A stretch of 45,322 bases of DNA. It comes from Ga0074130 sp035565355 (GTDB lineage Bacteria > Pseudomonadota > Gammaproteobacteria > Burkholderiales > Rhodocyclaceae). Position numbers and translations under genes: made by a program. Under the pieces are notes generated by a model. The model saw only the letters and a program-made list of their open reading frames with translations, ran no database searches and had not been told where the DNA came from. Position 1 is the first letter of the stretch. The number at the start of each line of letters is the position of its first letter. The stretch spans positions 1 to 45,322 of the forward strand of contig DATMSM010000030.1 in NCBI GenBank assembly GCA_035565355.1. The letters run 5' to 3'. Shown one piece after another: positions 34,640 to 43,193 of this stretch.

Positions 34640-35575
34640 TTACTCCTTGACCGCTGCAACGGCAGCCTCAATACCGGCGAGGTCGGCCATGGCGCCGCCG
34701 CCGAGCGTATCGACGCAACGCTTGGAGAGACCTGCCAGCACCTTGCCCGGGCCACATTCATAGACGGCAGTAACACCTTGTGCCGCCATGGCCTGCATGG
34801 TCTCGACCCAGCGTACGGCAGACGCGGCTTGGCGAACGAGCGCATCCTTGATGCGCGCGGGATCAGTTTCGATCGCAACGTCGACGTTGTTGATCAGTGG
34901 AATCTGCGGCGCGTTGAAGGTGACGGTTTCCAGCTTGGCACGCAGCTTGTCGGCCGCCGGTTGCAGCAGCGTCGAGTGGAACGGCGCAGACACGGCGAGA
35001 ATGACCGCACGCTTGGCGCCCGCTTCCTTGCACGCATCGGCAGCACGCTGCACGGCCGCGGTGTGGCCGGCGATGACGGTCTGCTTGGGCTCATTGAAGT
35101 TCACAGCCTGCACGACTTCGCCACCGGTGCTGGCATTGGCGCAGGCAAGCTTGACGGCTTCGGCGTCAAGACCAAGCACGGCGGCCATACCACCGACACC
35201 GGCGGCCACAGCGCCCTGCATGGCCTGGGCGCGAAACTCGACCAGCGGCACCGCATCGGTGAACGCGATGACGCCGGCAGCCACCAGTGCCGAGTACTCA
35301 CCGAGGCTGTGACCCGCCACCATGGCGGGGGCCGGGCCGCCCTTTTCCTGCCACAGACGATAAGCAGCGATCGCTGCGGTCAGCATCAGAGGCTGGGTAT
35401 TGACGGTTTGCGACAAGGCTTCGGCCGGGCCGTCGGCGGCGAGTTGCCACAGGTCGCGACCGAGCGCGTTTGAGGCCTCGTCGAAGGTCTTGCGAATAAT
35501 CGGGCTGTCGCCATAGGCCGCCATCATGCCGATGGACTGGGAGCCTTGGCCGGGGAACACCAATGCAAATTTCAT
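34640..35575 (-). CDS. fabD: Malonyl-CoA:ACP transacylase FabD
   Basis: This 311-residue transferase has the nucleophile Ser90 in VAGHSLGEYSAL, an N-terminal FPGQGSQ motif and the catalytic His region VSAPFHSTLL. It loads malonyl groups onto ACP for FabH and FabF. Confidence 0.97.
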   Translation of the reverse strand: MKFALVFPGQGSQSIGMMAAYGDSPIIRKTFDEASNALGRDLWQLAADGPAEALSQTVNTQPLMLTAAIAAYRLWQEKGGPAPAMVAGHSLGEYSALVAAGVIAFTDAVPLVEFRAQAMQGAVAAGVGGMAAVLGLDAEAVKLACANASTGGEVVQAVNFNEPKQTVIAGHTAAVQRAADACKEAGAKRAVILAVSAPFHSTLLQPAADKLRAKLETVTFNAPQIPLINNVDVAIETDPARIKDALVRQAASAVRWVETMQAMAAQGVTAVYECGPGKVLAGLSKRCVDTLGGGAMADLAGIEAAVAAVKE

Positions 35576-35617
35576 GAGCGCTCTTTGAATATGAATCGAA
35601 ATCAGTAAGGAAGGCGA

Positions 35618-36595
35618 TCAGTAGCGAATGAGCACCGCGCCCCAGGTGAAACCGCCGCCGACACCTTCGAGCATGATGTTCTGGCCGCGCTTGATACGGC
35701 CGCTGCGCACACCCACGTCGAGCGCCAGCGGAATCGAGGCACCGGAAGTATTGCCGTGCTGACCGACGGTGAGGATCACCTTGTCCATATCGAGACCGAG
35801 CTTGCGCGCGGTGGACTGGATGATGCGGACGTTAGCCTGGTGCGGCACCAGCCAGTCGATCTGGTCTTGCGTGACGCCAGCCGCGGCGAGCGCCTCGCCG
35901 GCCACTTCGGACAGGACCTTGACCGCAAACTTGAACACGGCCTGACCGTCCATCTTTACGAAGGGCGAACCGCACACCTGGCCATCAGCAACCTGACCCG
36001 GCGCGTTGAGGATTTCGCTGTAGCTACCGTCTGCATGCAGCGCCGAGGCAAGAATACCGGGCTCATGGCTAGCTTCCAGCACCACGGCGCCAGCGCCATC
36101 GCCGAACAATACGCAGGTGGTTCGATCGTTCCAGTCGACCACGCGTGAAAACACTTCGGCGCCGACGACGAGCACGCGCTTGTTGGAGCCGGAGCGGATA
36201 AATTTGTCGGCCATGGTCAGCGCGTAAACAAAACCGCTGCACACTGCCTGCACGTCCAGTGCCGGGGCGCCATTCTTCATGCCCAGCTTGTTCTGCAACA
36301 GCGCGGCGGTGCTGGGAAACACCATATCCGGCGTCGAAGTCGCCACGATGATCAGATCAACTTCCTGGACCGAGCAGTTGGCGGCTTCAAGCGCACGCTT
36401 GCTGGCCTCCAGTGCCAGATCGCTGCTGAACACACCCTCGGGCGCGTAATGGCGCGCGCTGATGCCGGTGCGTTCGACAATCCACTCGTCCGAGGTTTCA
36501 ATTCCGCGCGCCACCAGATCATGATTGGTGACCGGATCGCCCGGCAGATAGCTGCCGGTCCCGATGATGCGGGAATAAATGCGCTTTTCGCTCAT
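35618..36595 (-). CDS. fabH: 3-oxoacyl-[ACP] synthase III FabH
   Basis: This 325-residue initiating condensing enzyme has Cys119 in VQAVCSGF, His in LVPHQANVRI and Asn in GQHGNTSGASIP. It condenses acetyl-CoA with malonyl-ACP. It overlaps the plsX stop by 4 bp (ATGA). Confidence 0.97.
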   Translation of the reverse strand: MSEKRIYSRIIGTGSYLPGDPVTNHDLVARGIETSDEWIVERTGISARHYAPEGVFSSDLALEASKRALEAANCSVQEVDLIIVATSTPDMVFPSTAALLQNKLGMKNGAPALDVQAVCSGFVYALTMADKFIRSGSNKRVLVVGAEVFSRVVDWNDRTTCVLFGDGAGAVVLEASHEPGILASALHADGSYSEILNAPGQVADGQVCGSPFVKMDGQAVFKFAVKVLSEVAGEALAAAGVTQDQIDWLVPHQANVRIIQSTARKLGLDMDKVILTVGQHGNTSGASIPLALDVGVRSGRIKRGQNIMLEGVGGGFTWGAVLIRY

Positions 36596-37632
36596 GCAAT
36601 GGTTCCTTCAGCCACTTGGGCCGGATGAGTAGCAGTGTAGTCCTTGATTTTTTCGGCGATCCGATCCGGCAGGCTATTGCGTGCAGCTTCTGCCGCACGC
36701 TCCAGCGCACAGCGGAAGGCGAAGGCATCGGCAGAGCCATGGCTCTTGAAGACAATGCCGCGCAAACCCAGCAGGCTGGCGCCATTGTAGCGACGATGAT
36801 CGAAACGCCCCTTGAAGGCATTCAGTACCGGCATCGCCACCAGGGCGGCCAGCTTGGTCAGGATATTGCGCTTGAACTCTCCGCGCAGGCCACCGATGAT
36901 CATCTGGGCCAAGCCTTCGGAGGTCTTGAGCGCGACATTGCCGACAAAGCCATCGCAGACCACGACGTCGGTCGTGCCCTTGTAGATGTCATTGCCTTCG
37001 ACATTGCCGTAGAAATTGAGATTGCTGCCGCGCAGCAGTTCGGCGGCGTGCTTGACCACCTCGTTGCCCTTGATGTCCTCTTCGCCGATGTTGAGCAAGC
37101 CGACGCTGGGGTTTTCCTTATGCTCCAGCGCGCTGACCAGCATGGCACCCATGATGCCGAACTGCAGCAGATGCTCCGCCTCGCAGTCGACATTCGCACC
37201 GAGGTCCAGCATATAGGTCTTGCCCCGTACGCTCGGCAGGATGGTGGCAATCGCAGGGCGATCGATGCCCGGCAAGGTCTTCAACACGAAACGGGAAATC
37301 GCCATCAGCGCGCCGGTATTGCCGGCCGAAACGGCGGCGGCGGCGGTACCGTCCTTGACCAGGTCGGCAACCACCCGCATGGACGAATCCTTTTTGCCCC
37401 GCAGGGCCGAGGCAACTGCCTCGTCCATGCCGACGACCTCGCTGGCGTGATGCACGCGCAGACGATCGCCAAAGGCAGCGGCCCCCTGCAGATAGGGTTT
37501 GATCGCGTCTTCGAGGCCGACCAGAATGACACGGGCGTCGGCGTCTAGCGCCAGGAATTCGAGCGCTGCCGGCACGGTCACGGAAGGACCATGATCGCCG
37601 CCCATGCAGTCGATCGCGAGAGTAACTGCCAT
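36592..37632 (-). CDS. plsX: Phosphate acyltransferase PlsX
   Basis: This 346-residue enzyme makes acyl-phosphate from acyl-ACP for phospholipid synthesis. It opens MAVTLAIDCMGGDHGPSVTVPAAL with the characteristic DxMGGDxGP motif, followed by SAGNTGALMA and VCDGFVGNVALKTSEG. It is the first gene after the rpmF terminator, so it probably has its own promoter in the 110-bp leader. That leader contains a 6-bp hairpin (AGTTGC-TTGT-GCAACT) and a second, imperfect GGCC hairpin. Confidence 0.96.
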   Translation of the reverse strand: MAVTLAIDCMGGDHGPSVTVPAALEFLALDADARVILVGLEDAIKPYLQGAAAFGDRLRVHHASEVVGMDEAVASALRGKKDSSMRVVADLVKDGTAAAAVSAGNTGALMAISRFVLKTLPGIDRPAIATILPSVRGKTYMLDLGANVDCEAEHLLQFGIMGAMLVSALEHKENPSVGLLNIGEEDIKGNEVVKHAAELLRGSNLNFYGNVEGNDIYKGTTDVVVCDGFVGNVALKTSEGLAQMIIGGLRGEFKRNILTKLAALVAMPVLNAFKGRFDHRRYNGASLLGLRGIVFKSHGSADAFAFRCALERAAEAARNSLPDRIAEKIKDYTATHPAQVAEGTIA

Positions 37633-37743
37633 CGGGTTATTTTTTTAGGCGAAAGGATGAAATACCGCGCCGAGTTGCTTGTGCAACTTGCCGCCCTGCT
37701 GCGTATCGATCAGGGGGCTGGGCCTTAATCACGGCCTAGCGGT

Positions 37744-37766
37744 AAAAAAAAGCGCGCAGCGCGCGC
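37744..37766 (-). terminator. Intrinsic terminator downstream of rpmF
   Basis: On the minus strand GCGCGC-GCT-GCGCGC (37766-37752) is followed by eight T (37751-37744): a classic rho-independent terminator, about 20 bp after the rpmF stop. It separates yceD-rpmF from plsX. Confidence 0.85.
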
Positions 37767-37787
37767 CTTTCCTTCCAAAAACGAGGA

Positions 37788-37967
37788 TTACTCGCCCTTG
37801 GCCTTCAGAACCTTCTTGCCGCGGTAGTAACCGTTGGGGCTGATATGGTGACGCAGATGCGCTTCGCCGGTAGTCGGCTCAACGGCCAGCGGCGGGTTGG
37901 TCAGAAAGTCGTGGGAACGATGCATGCCACGCTTCGACGGGGACTTCTTGTTCTGTTGAACGGCCAT
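37788..37967 (-). CDS. rpmF: 50S ribosomal protein L32
   Basis: This 59-residue protein, too short for most gene-length cut-offs, reads MAVQQNKKSPSKRGMHRS at its start and ends KVLKAKGE. PSKRGMHRSHD and HLRHHISPNGYYRGKKV are diagnostic for L32. It is a Cys-free variant. TAGGAG lies 7 nt before the ATG. The gene follows yceD by 23 bp. Confidence 0.97.
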   Translation of the reverse strand: MAVQQNKKSPSKRGMHRSHDFLTNPPLAVEPTTGEAHLRHHISPNGYYRGKKVLKAKGE

Positions 37968-37990
37968 GTTGCTACTCCTAGTTAAACTGC

Positions 37991-38512
37991 TTAGTGCTTC
38001 TTAAGCGTTGCCAGCACCGCGAAAGGCGATGCCGCACGTTTGTCATCGCTGCGCGCCGGCGGCTCGCAGCCCTCTTCATGTTTGGGCGCCGACGGCAAAG
38101 CCAGCAGCACCTCTTCTTCAATCAAATCCGTCACGGCCTGGGCCGTATCGGCAGCAATCGCATCGGCCCCGAGGCTGATTGCGCCGTCTTCCAGCGCCTC
38201 ATCCGGCCACGGTTCACCCGGTGCGATCACCTGCAATTCGGCATCCGTCTCCAACACAAAGGGCATGGCCCCAAGGCAACGCTGGCAGATCAGATCAAAC
38301 TCTCCCCGCAGGCTGAGACTCAGCCAGTTGCGGCCATCCTCGCGGCGGCCTTGCAGTTCGCAAGCCAGCGTCGCGCTTCCCTCGCCAATCCACTCGCTCA
38401 GGCGCGGCAACGCGGACAAAGGGACGGTACCGGACACCGAGCGCCCTTCCCGGGCAAACTCCAGCGTATCAACCACCAACCCGACCAGCGATCTGCTCAC
38501 AACGATGTCCAT
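37991..38512 (-). CDS. yceD: YceD/DUF177 protein
   Basis: This 173-residue protein has the family core FDLICQRCLGAMPF, DLIEEEVLLALPSAPKHEEGC and an ending ASPFAVLATLKK. The CxxC plus H-x4-C set probably binds metal. YceD-family proteins are linked to 23S rRNA accumulation and regularly precede rpmF; the precise function is not settled. Confidence 0.92.
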   Translation of the reverse strand: MDIVVSRSLVGLVVDTLEFAREGRSVSGTVPLSALPRLSEWIGEGSATLACELQGRREDGRNWLSLSLRGEFDLICQRCLGAMPFVLETDAELQVIAPGEPWPDEALEDGAISLGADAIAADTAQAVTDLIEEEVLLALPSAPKHEEGCEPPARSDDKRAASPFAVLATLKKH

Positions 38513-38570
38513 GCCGGAAGCGGCAATACGGAAACACGCGATGATATCATCCTATGACTTATCCAGTCAA

Positions 38571-39176
38571 ATGAACCACATCCCCCCGAATCCTGCCGTG
38601 CTGCCCCTGATCCTTGCCTCAACATCCCAATTCCGCCGCGAACTGCTGACCCGGCTGCAAATTCCCTTTACTGCCGTCGCCCCAGACGCCGACGAAACCC
38701 CGCTAGCCGGCGAAAGCCCGGCCCAGACGGCAGAACGCCTGTCTGAACTCAAGGCCCGCGCCGTTGCCGCCCACCACCCAAGCAGCCTGATCATAGGCAG
38801 CGACCAGGTCGCCTACCTCGATCATCAGCGCTTCGGCAAACCGGGGAGGCGGGAGAATGCCACAGCCCAGCTCCGGGCCATGCGTGGAAATACGGTCATT
38901 TTCCATACCGGTTTATGCTTGCTGAACACCCAAACCGGCCGCTGCCAACTCGCCGGCATACCCACCGAAGTGCGCTTTCGCGAGCTCAGCGACAGCGAAA
39001 TCGAGCGTTACCTCGACCGCGAAGATGCGCTTAACTGTGCCGGCAGCGCCAAATCCGAAGGCCTGGGCATCGCCCTGCTGGACTATATGCGTGGCGACGA
39101 TCCGAATGCGCTGGTCGGCCTGCCGCTGATCGAACTGTCCAGAATGCTGCGCGCAGAAGGCATAAGCCTGCCGTGA
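38571..39176 (+). CDS. Maf-family nucleotide pyrophosphatase
   Basis: This 201-residue house-cleaning NTP pyrophosphatase has LILASTSQFRRELLTRL, PDADETPLAGESP, LIIGSDQVAYL and CAGSAKSEGLGIALL. The Maf/YceF group hydrolyses non-canonical or modified nucleoside triphosphates. The ATG at 38571 is used; an in-frame ATG at 38541 is possible and neither has a clear Shine-Dalgarno. It is divergent from yceD with only 58 bp between. Confidence 0.92.
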   Translation: MNHIPPNPAVLPLILASTSQFRRELLTRLQIPFTAVAPDADETPLAGESPAQTAERLSELKARAVAAHHPSSLIIGSDQVAYLDHQRFGKPGRRENATAQLRAMRGNTVIFHTGLCLLNTQTGRCQLAGIPTEVRFRELSDSEIERYLDREDALNCAGSAKSEGLGIALLDYMRGDDPNALVGLPLIELSRMLRAEGISLP

Positions 39177-39907
39177 GCTCAGCCAAAAAAGGAACGCTCT
39201 ATCTTCTGCCCGTCGGCCTGAGCAGCCCAGGCGAGGAACCGGGCGCTTGGGAACACTGGCTGCCCGCCGCCACCCGCGAAATTGCCTGCCGCCTGCAGCA
39301 CTATGTTGTGGAGAACGCCAAGACTGCGCGGGCCAGCCTGAAAGCGCTCAACCACCCGGTAGCACTACGCGAACTGGACATTCGCGAACTCCCGCAGCAA
39401 CTGGACGACGCCGTTCTGGACAGCCTGCTGGAAATCGCACTTGCGGGGCAGGATATCGGACTCATGTCCGAAGCCGGTTGCCCGGCCGTTGCCGACCCCG
39501 GCGCCCTGCTCGTACGCGCCGCGCATCGCCGGCACATTCCGGTCAAGCCGCTGGTGGGGCCGTCTTCCTTGCTGCTGTCCCTGATGGCATCCGGTCTGGA
39601 CGGGCAGCGCTTTGCCTTCCATGGTTATTTGCCGGCGCGCGATCCAGAGCGCAGCAAGGCCATCCAGGCACTGGAAAAGGACTCAGCCCGCCTGCGCCAG
39701 ACCCAGCTTTTCATCGAAACGCCCTACCGCAACGGTGCACTCTTTCAGGCTCTGCTAAAAAACTGCCAGCCGGCCACCCGCCTGTGCGTGGCCAGTGATC
39801 TGACACTGCCCAGTGAGGAAATACGCACGGACAGCATCGCCGCCTGGCGCAAGGCCGCAGCACCGACGCTGGACAAGCGCCCGACCGTCTTCCTGCTGCT
39901 AGCCTGA
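39173..39907 (+). CDS. SAM-dependent methyltransferase, tetrapyrrole methylase (RsmI-like) family
   Basis: This 244-residue protein has LYLLPVGLSSPG, VVENAKTARASLK, IGLMSEAGCPAVADPGALLVRAAH and VGPSSLLLSLMASG. These are the tetrapyrrole-methylase signatures seen in RsmI relatives, though this shorter form lacks the usual RsmI N-terminus and C-terminal HTH. The target (possibly rRNA) is not known. A GTG start overlaps the maf stop (GTGA). Confidence 0.87.
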   Translation: MSSAKKGTLYLLPVGLSSPGEEPGAWEHWLPAATREIACRLQHYVVENAKTARASLKALNHPVALRELDIRELPQQLDDAVLDSLLEIALAGQDIGLMSEAGCPAVADPGALLVRAAHRRHIPVKPLVGPSSLLLSLMASGLDGQRFAFHGYLPARDPERSKAIQALEKDSARLRQTQLFIETPYRNGALFQALLKNCQPATRLCVASDLTLPSEEIRTDSIAAWRKAAAPTLDKRPTVFLLLA

Positions 39908-39914
39908 ACCCGGA

Positions 39915-40862
39915 TCAGCGCAGCTCGGTACGGCCGAGCGCGCGCATGGCGCTTTCGGCCATGTCGGTACCGAAGCGCTTGGCAATGCGCTCGGCAAAGT
40001 TCTGCTTGACCGTGTAATCACGGATGTTCTCGACCTTGACCACATCACGGGCTACGCTCTCGACCGTGCCGAACCCGTCAGCCAGACCAAGCTGCACGCT
40101 TTTGGCGCCGGTCCACATCAGGCCCGAGAACATATCAGGCGTTTCCTTAAGGCGCTTGCCACGTCCCTGGCGCACGGCATCGATGAACTGGGCGTGAATC
40201 TCGCCCAGCATTTCCTGGGCAAAAGCCTTTTGCTTGCCTTCCAGCGGTGAGAAGGGATCAAGAAAACCCTTGTTCTCGCCAGCGGTGAGCAAGCGGCGCT
40301 CGACACCCAGCTTCTGCATCGCCTCGGTAAAGCCAAAGCCATCCATCAGCACGCCGATGGAGCCGACGATGCTGGCCTTGTCCACATAGATATTGTCAGC
40401 CGCTGCGGCCACGTAGTAGCCACCGGAGGCGCACACATCATCCACCACCACATGCACCTTCACTTCCGGATGCTTGCCGCGCAGGCGCCGGATCTCGTCA
40501 TAGATAATGCCGGCCTGGACCGGGCTACCGCCCGGGCTGTTGATGCGCAGGATGACGCCAGCCGTGTTCTTGTCGTCAAAAGCCGACTGCAAGGCACCAA
40601 CCACGGCATCTGCATCGGCCTCACCCTTGGCCTGGATCACGCCATTCATCTGGATCAGGGCGGTATGCTGCCCGCCATCAACAGCGCTGCTGTCGCCCAA
40701 GCCCATCAGGCTCCACACCAATACCCCGATATAAGTAAAGCCCAGCAGCTTGAAGAAAATCCCCCAGCGGCGGCGGGAACGCTGCTCCTTGAGGCCTTCC
40801 AGGGCAATTTTTTCGAGCACCTTGCGCTCCCAGCCTTGCGGGTTTTGATTTTGGTCAGACAT
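39915..40862 (-). CDS. sppA: S49 family signal-peptide peptidase (SppA-like)
   Basis: This 315-residue membrane protease has one helix (about 37-54, FFKLLGFTYIGVLVWSLM). The nucleophile is Ser146 in DDVCASGGYYVAAAAD and the general base Lys198 in AGENKGF. It is the short single-domain form. It degrades cleaved signal peptides. It is convergent with the methyltransferase and follows the HAD gene by 82 bp. Confidence 0.93.
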   Translation of the reverse strand: MSDQNQNPQGWERKVLEKIALEGLKEQRSRRRWGIFFKLLGFTYIGVLVWSLMGLGDSSAVDGGQHTALIQMNGVIQAKGEADADAVVGALQSAFDDKNTAGVILRINSPGGSPVQAGIIYDEIRRLRGKHPEVKVHVVVDDVCASGGYYVAAAADNIYVDKASIVGSIGVLMDGFGFTEAMQKLGVERRLLTAGENKGFLDPFSPLEGKQKAFAQEMLGEIHAQFIDAVRQGRGKRLKETPDMFSGLMWTGAKSVQLGLADGFGTVESVARDVVKVENIRDYTVKQNFAERIAKRFGTDMAESAMRALGRTELR

Positions 40863-40895
40863 GATGGTGAGTGCTTGAGATCAGAAGGTTGGGTG

Positions 40896-40909
40896 CCGGC
40901 CTAGGCCGG
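40896..40909. repeat. Perfect 14-bp palindrome CCGGCCTAGGCCGG
   Basis: A perfect dyad (CCGGCCT|AGGCCGG) lies between the HAD and sppA genes. There is no U tract, so it is not a classical terminator; it could be a protein site or RNA hairpin with a poor loop. Confidence 0.4.
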
Positions 40910-40944
40910 GCGCGAGCCTAGTATAGCCGTGAATATTGTCCAGA

Positions 40945-41598
40945 CTAGGCCGTCTCCAACCAGTGCGACAACTCGGCCATGCTATCGACACAACCGGCGC
41001 TGGCAACGGCCAGCAGTTCGCCGCGTGGGTGCGCACCATAGCTGACCGCCAGGCTCGCCGTGCCGGCATTTTTGGCCATCAGCAGATCATGCGTGGTGTC
41101 GCCTATCATCAGCGTCCTTTCGGGCGCAACGGCAAAAGCCTCCATGAGTTCGAACAGCATCTGCGGATGCGGTTTGGAATGGCACTCGTCGGCGCAGCGC
41201 GAATCGTGAAACAGAGGACCCAGGCCGCTATGGGCAAAGGCCCGATCCAGCCCCTTGCGGGTCTTTCCCGTCGCCACTGCCAGCATGCGCCCCTGATTCG
41301 CCAGACTATCGACCAGCGCAGTGGCGCCGTCGAACAGCACCAGCTCGTGGTCGCGCGCCAGATAGTGATAACGATAGCGCTCGGCCAAGGCGGCGTAATG
41401 CTCATGCGTCAGATTGGGCATTGCATGCTGCAAGGCTTCATGCAAGCCCAGGCCGATGATATGCCGCGCCCTCGCCTCAGTGGGCGGCTCTACGCCGATA
41501 TCCACCGCCGCCGCCTGCAGCGCCTGCACGATAGCCGCCGCCGAATCCATCAGCGTGCCATCCCAGTCAAACACGATCAGATCAAACTGCTGCGCCAT
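40945..41598 (-). CDS. HAD-family hydrolase (Gph-like phosphatase)
   Basis: This 217-residue phosphatase has motif I FDWDGTLMDS (nucleophile Asp11), motif II ATGKTRKG, motif III Lys in HSKPHPQ and motif IV MIGDTTHDLLMAKNAG. It resembles phosphoglycolate phosphatases and pyrophosphatase PpaX-type HADs; the substrate cannot be assigned. The ATG at 41598 (MAQQFDLIVFDWDG) is preferred; the frame from 41667 runs further into rluC. The 17-bp overlap with rluC suggests coupling. Confidence 0.9.
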   Translation of the reverse strand: MAQQFDLIVFDWDGTLMDSAAAIVQALQAAAVDIGVEPPTEARARHIIGLGLHEALQHAMPNLTHEHYAALAERYRYHYLARDHELVLFDGATALVDSLANQGRMLAVATGKTRKGLDRAFAHSGLGPLFHDSRCADECHSKPHPQMLFELMEAFAVAPERTLMIGDTTHDLLMAKNAGTASLAVSYGAHPRGELLAVASAGCVDSMAELSHWLETA

Positions 41599-42568
41599 AA
41601 TCTTTCTTGTCATGAATATCGAGCCGCCGCAGGAACTCATTGAGCTCAGGCGGCAGCGGCGCCTCAAGCACCATCGCCTCCCCTGTGACGGGGTGCGTCA
41701 GCTCCAGCTTGGCCGCATGCAGGAACATGCGTTTCAGCCCCAGACGTTGCAGTTCCTTGTTGAGAGTGAAATCGCCATATTTGTCGTCGCCCAGCAAGGG
41801 GAAGCCCGCATTGGTGAGATGGACGCGGATCTGGTGGGTACGGCCGGTCTTCAACTCGACCTCGACCAGGCTGAAGTAGCCCTGGCCGGTCTGCCAGCGC
41901 TTCACCAAACGCACAATGCTGTGCGCGGCCTTGCCTTCCGGGTCGACCCGGACGCGCCGCTCGCCATTTTCAATCAGATATTTGTAGAGCGGCTGCCGGA
42001 TATGCTGCGTCTGATTGAGCCAGCGGCCTTTGACCAGAGCGAAATAGCGCTTGCCCATGCCGCCCTCGCGGAAGTCGTCCTGCAAAGCCACCAGCGCCGA
42101 ACGCTTCTTGCCGATAATCAGCAAACCCGAGGTCTCGCGATCCAGGCGATGCGCCAGCTCCAGGAATTTGGCCTGAGGTCGTGCCCGCCGCAACTGTTCG
42201 ATGACGCCGAAGCTGACACCACTGCCGCCATGAACGGCAACACCGGCCGGCTTATCGATGACCAGCACTGCATCGTCCTCGAACACCGCGGGAAAGTCAC
42301 GGGCCGGCGCCGCCGGCTTGTCGCCGCCATCCATTGCGCGCGCCGACACGCGGATCGGCGGCACCCGGACCTGATCGCCCAACTGCAGGCGGTAATCCGC
42401 CCTGACCCGGCCTTTGTTTACCCGCACCTCGCCGCTGCGCAAAATGCGATAGATGTGACTATTCGGCACACCCTTGCACATTTTCAGGAGGAAATTGTCG
42501 ACTCGCTGTCCGGCGGAATCCTCCCCGACTTCAAGCCAGCTCACTGCGTCTTTGCCTAAACTACTCAT
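41582..42568 (-). CDS. rluC: 23S rRNA pseudouridine synthase RluC
   Basis: This 328-residue enzyme has an N-terminal S4 domain (QRVDNFLLKMCKGVPNSHIYRILRSGEVRVNKGR). The catalytic Asp143 lies in HRLDRETSG, with KRYFALVKG and LKTGRTHQIRVHL. RluC modifies positions 955, 2504 and 2580 of E. coli 23S rRNA. The ATG at 42568 matches the family; the longer frame from 42820 runs through intergenic DNA. rluC and rne are divergent neighbours, as in many proteobacteria. Confidence 0.94.
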   Translation of the reverse strand: MSSLGKDAVSWLEVGEDSAGQRVDNFLLKMCKGVPNSHIYRILRSGEVRVNKGRVRADYRLQLGDQVRVPPIRVSARAMDGGDKPAAPARDFPAVFEDDAVLVIDKPAGVAVHGGSGVSFGVIEQLRRARPQAKFLELAHRLDRETSGLLIIGKKRSALVALQDDFREGGMGKRYFALVKGRWLNQTQHIRQPLYKYLIENGERRVRVDPEGKAAHSIVRLVKRWQTGQGYFSLVEVELKTGRTHQIRVHLTNAGFPLLGDDKYGDFTLNKELQRLGLKRMFLHAAKLELTHPVTGEAMVLEAPLPPELNEFLRRLDIHDKKDYGAAV

Positions 42569-43193
42569 GTGCCATATAATACCAGCCGGTCTGCCATTCC
42601 GATGGCGACGTGCCCAACGGCCCGAAGCGGCGTTGGTGGCGTTGCCCCGAAATGTTGTCAGATTGGAAGTTGGTTCGGCCCTCGGCCATAGCTGATGCGT
42701 TCTGAACCACAACCAACCCGATATGACGCGTGATGTATTCCAGCCATCCGGTTTTCCGCTCGCGCAGTGATGCGCTGCAGCAATCGAAGAGACTGACGGG
42801 ATTTCTGGAAGTTGTTCCACGCGTTTGCAGTACTGGCCAATTGCTAGGCTTGATTAGCAATATTTATGTATGATCTGCAGGACTGGATGACGTTTATACG
42901 TACATGCTCCGCCCGCCGTGTTCACGGCCCGCTGACCATGAGGAACAGTCCCACTGCCGGCAGGGCATACACCGGTAACTTAAATTAGTTGCGCGCAGTA
43001 ACGGTACAAAATTTCAGTGTCATGTGGCTGGCCATAGTCGGCGGCATGACCCCAAGAAGATAGATAAACCAAGTGACTCTGCCCCGAGATGCTTTTTAAC
43101 AAGCCTCACACACTGCAGAAGAAAGACGTAGCGCCCGGAGAGTAATTCCAGGGGGCGTGGTTTGTCGTGCCGTTCCCGCGCGCGGGAGCACAC
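42569..43193 (+). promoter_or_regulatory. Long rluC-rne intergenic region, probable rne 5' leader
   Basis: About 625 bp without a supported gene. It contains a TATAAT box at 42576-42581, a 7-bp inverted repeat (GTTGGTT 42669-42675 / AACCAAC 42711-42717) and an AT-rich stretch with TATGAT at 42869-42874 (TTGATT only 13 bp upstream, so not a good sigma-70 promoter). The final hairpin covers the rne ribosome-binding site. RNase E leaders in other proteobacteria are long and mediate autoregulation. Confidence 0.5.
43172..43189 (+). promoter_or_regulatory. Hairpin over the rne Shine-Dalgarno
   Basis: GTTCCCG, tetraloop CGCG, then CGGGAGC: a 7-bp stem (one G-U pair) that contains a perfect 14-bp palindrome (43174-43187). 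The only good Shine-Dalgarno, GGGAG at 43184-43188, lies inside the 3' arm, 5 nt from the ATG at 43194. The stem would block ribosome entry until opened. Confidence 0.5.
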
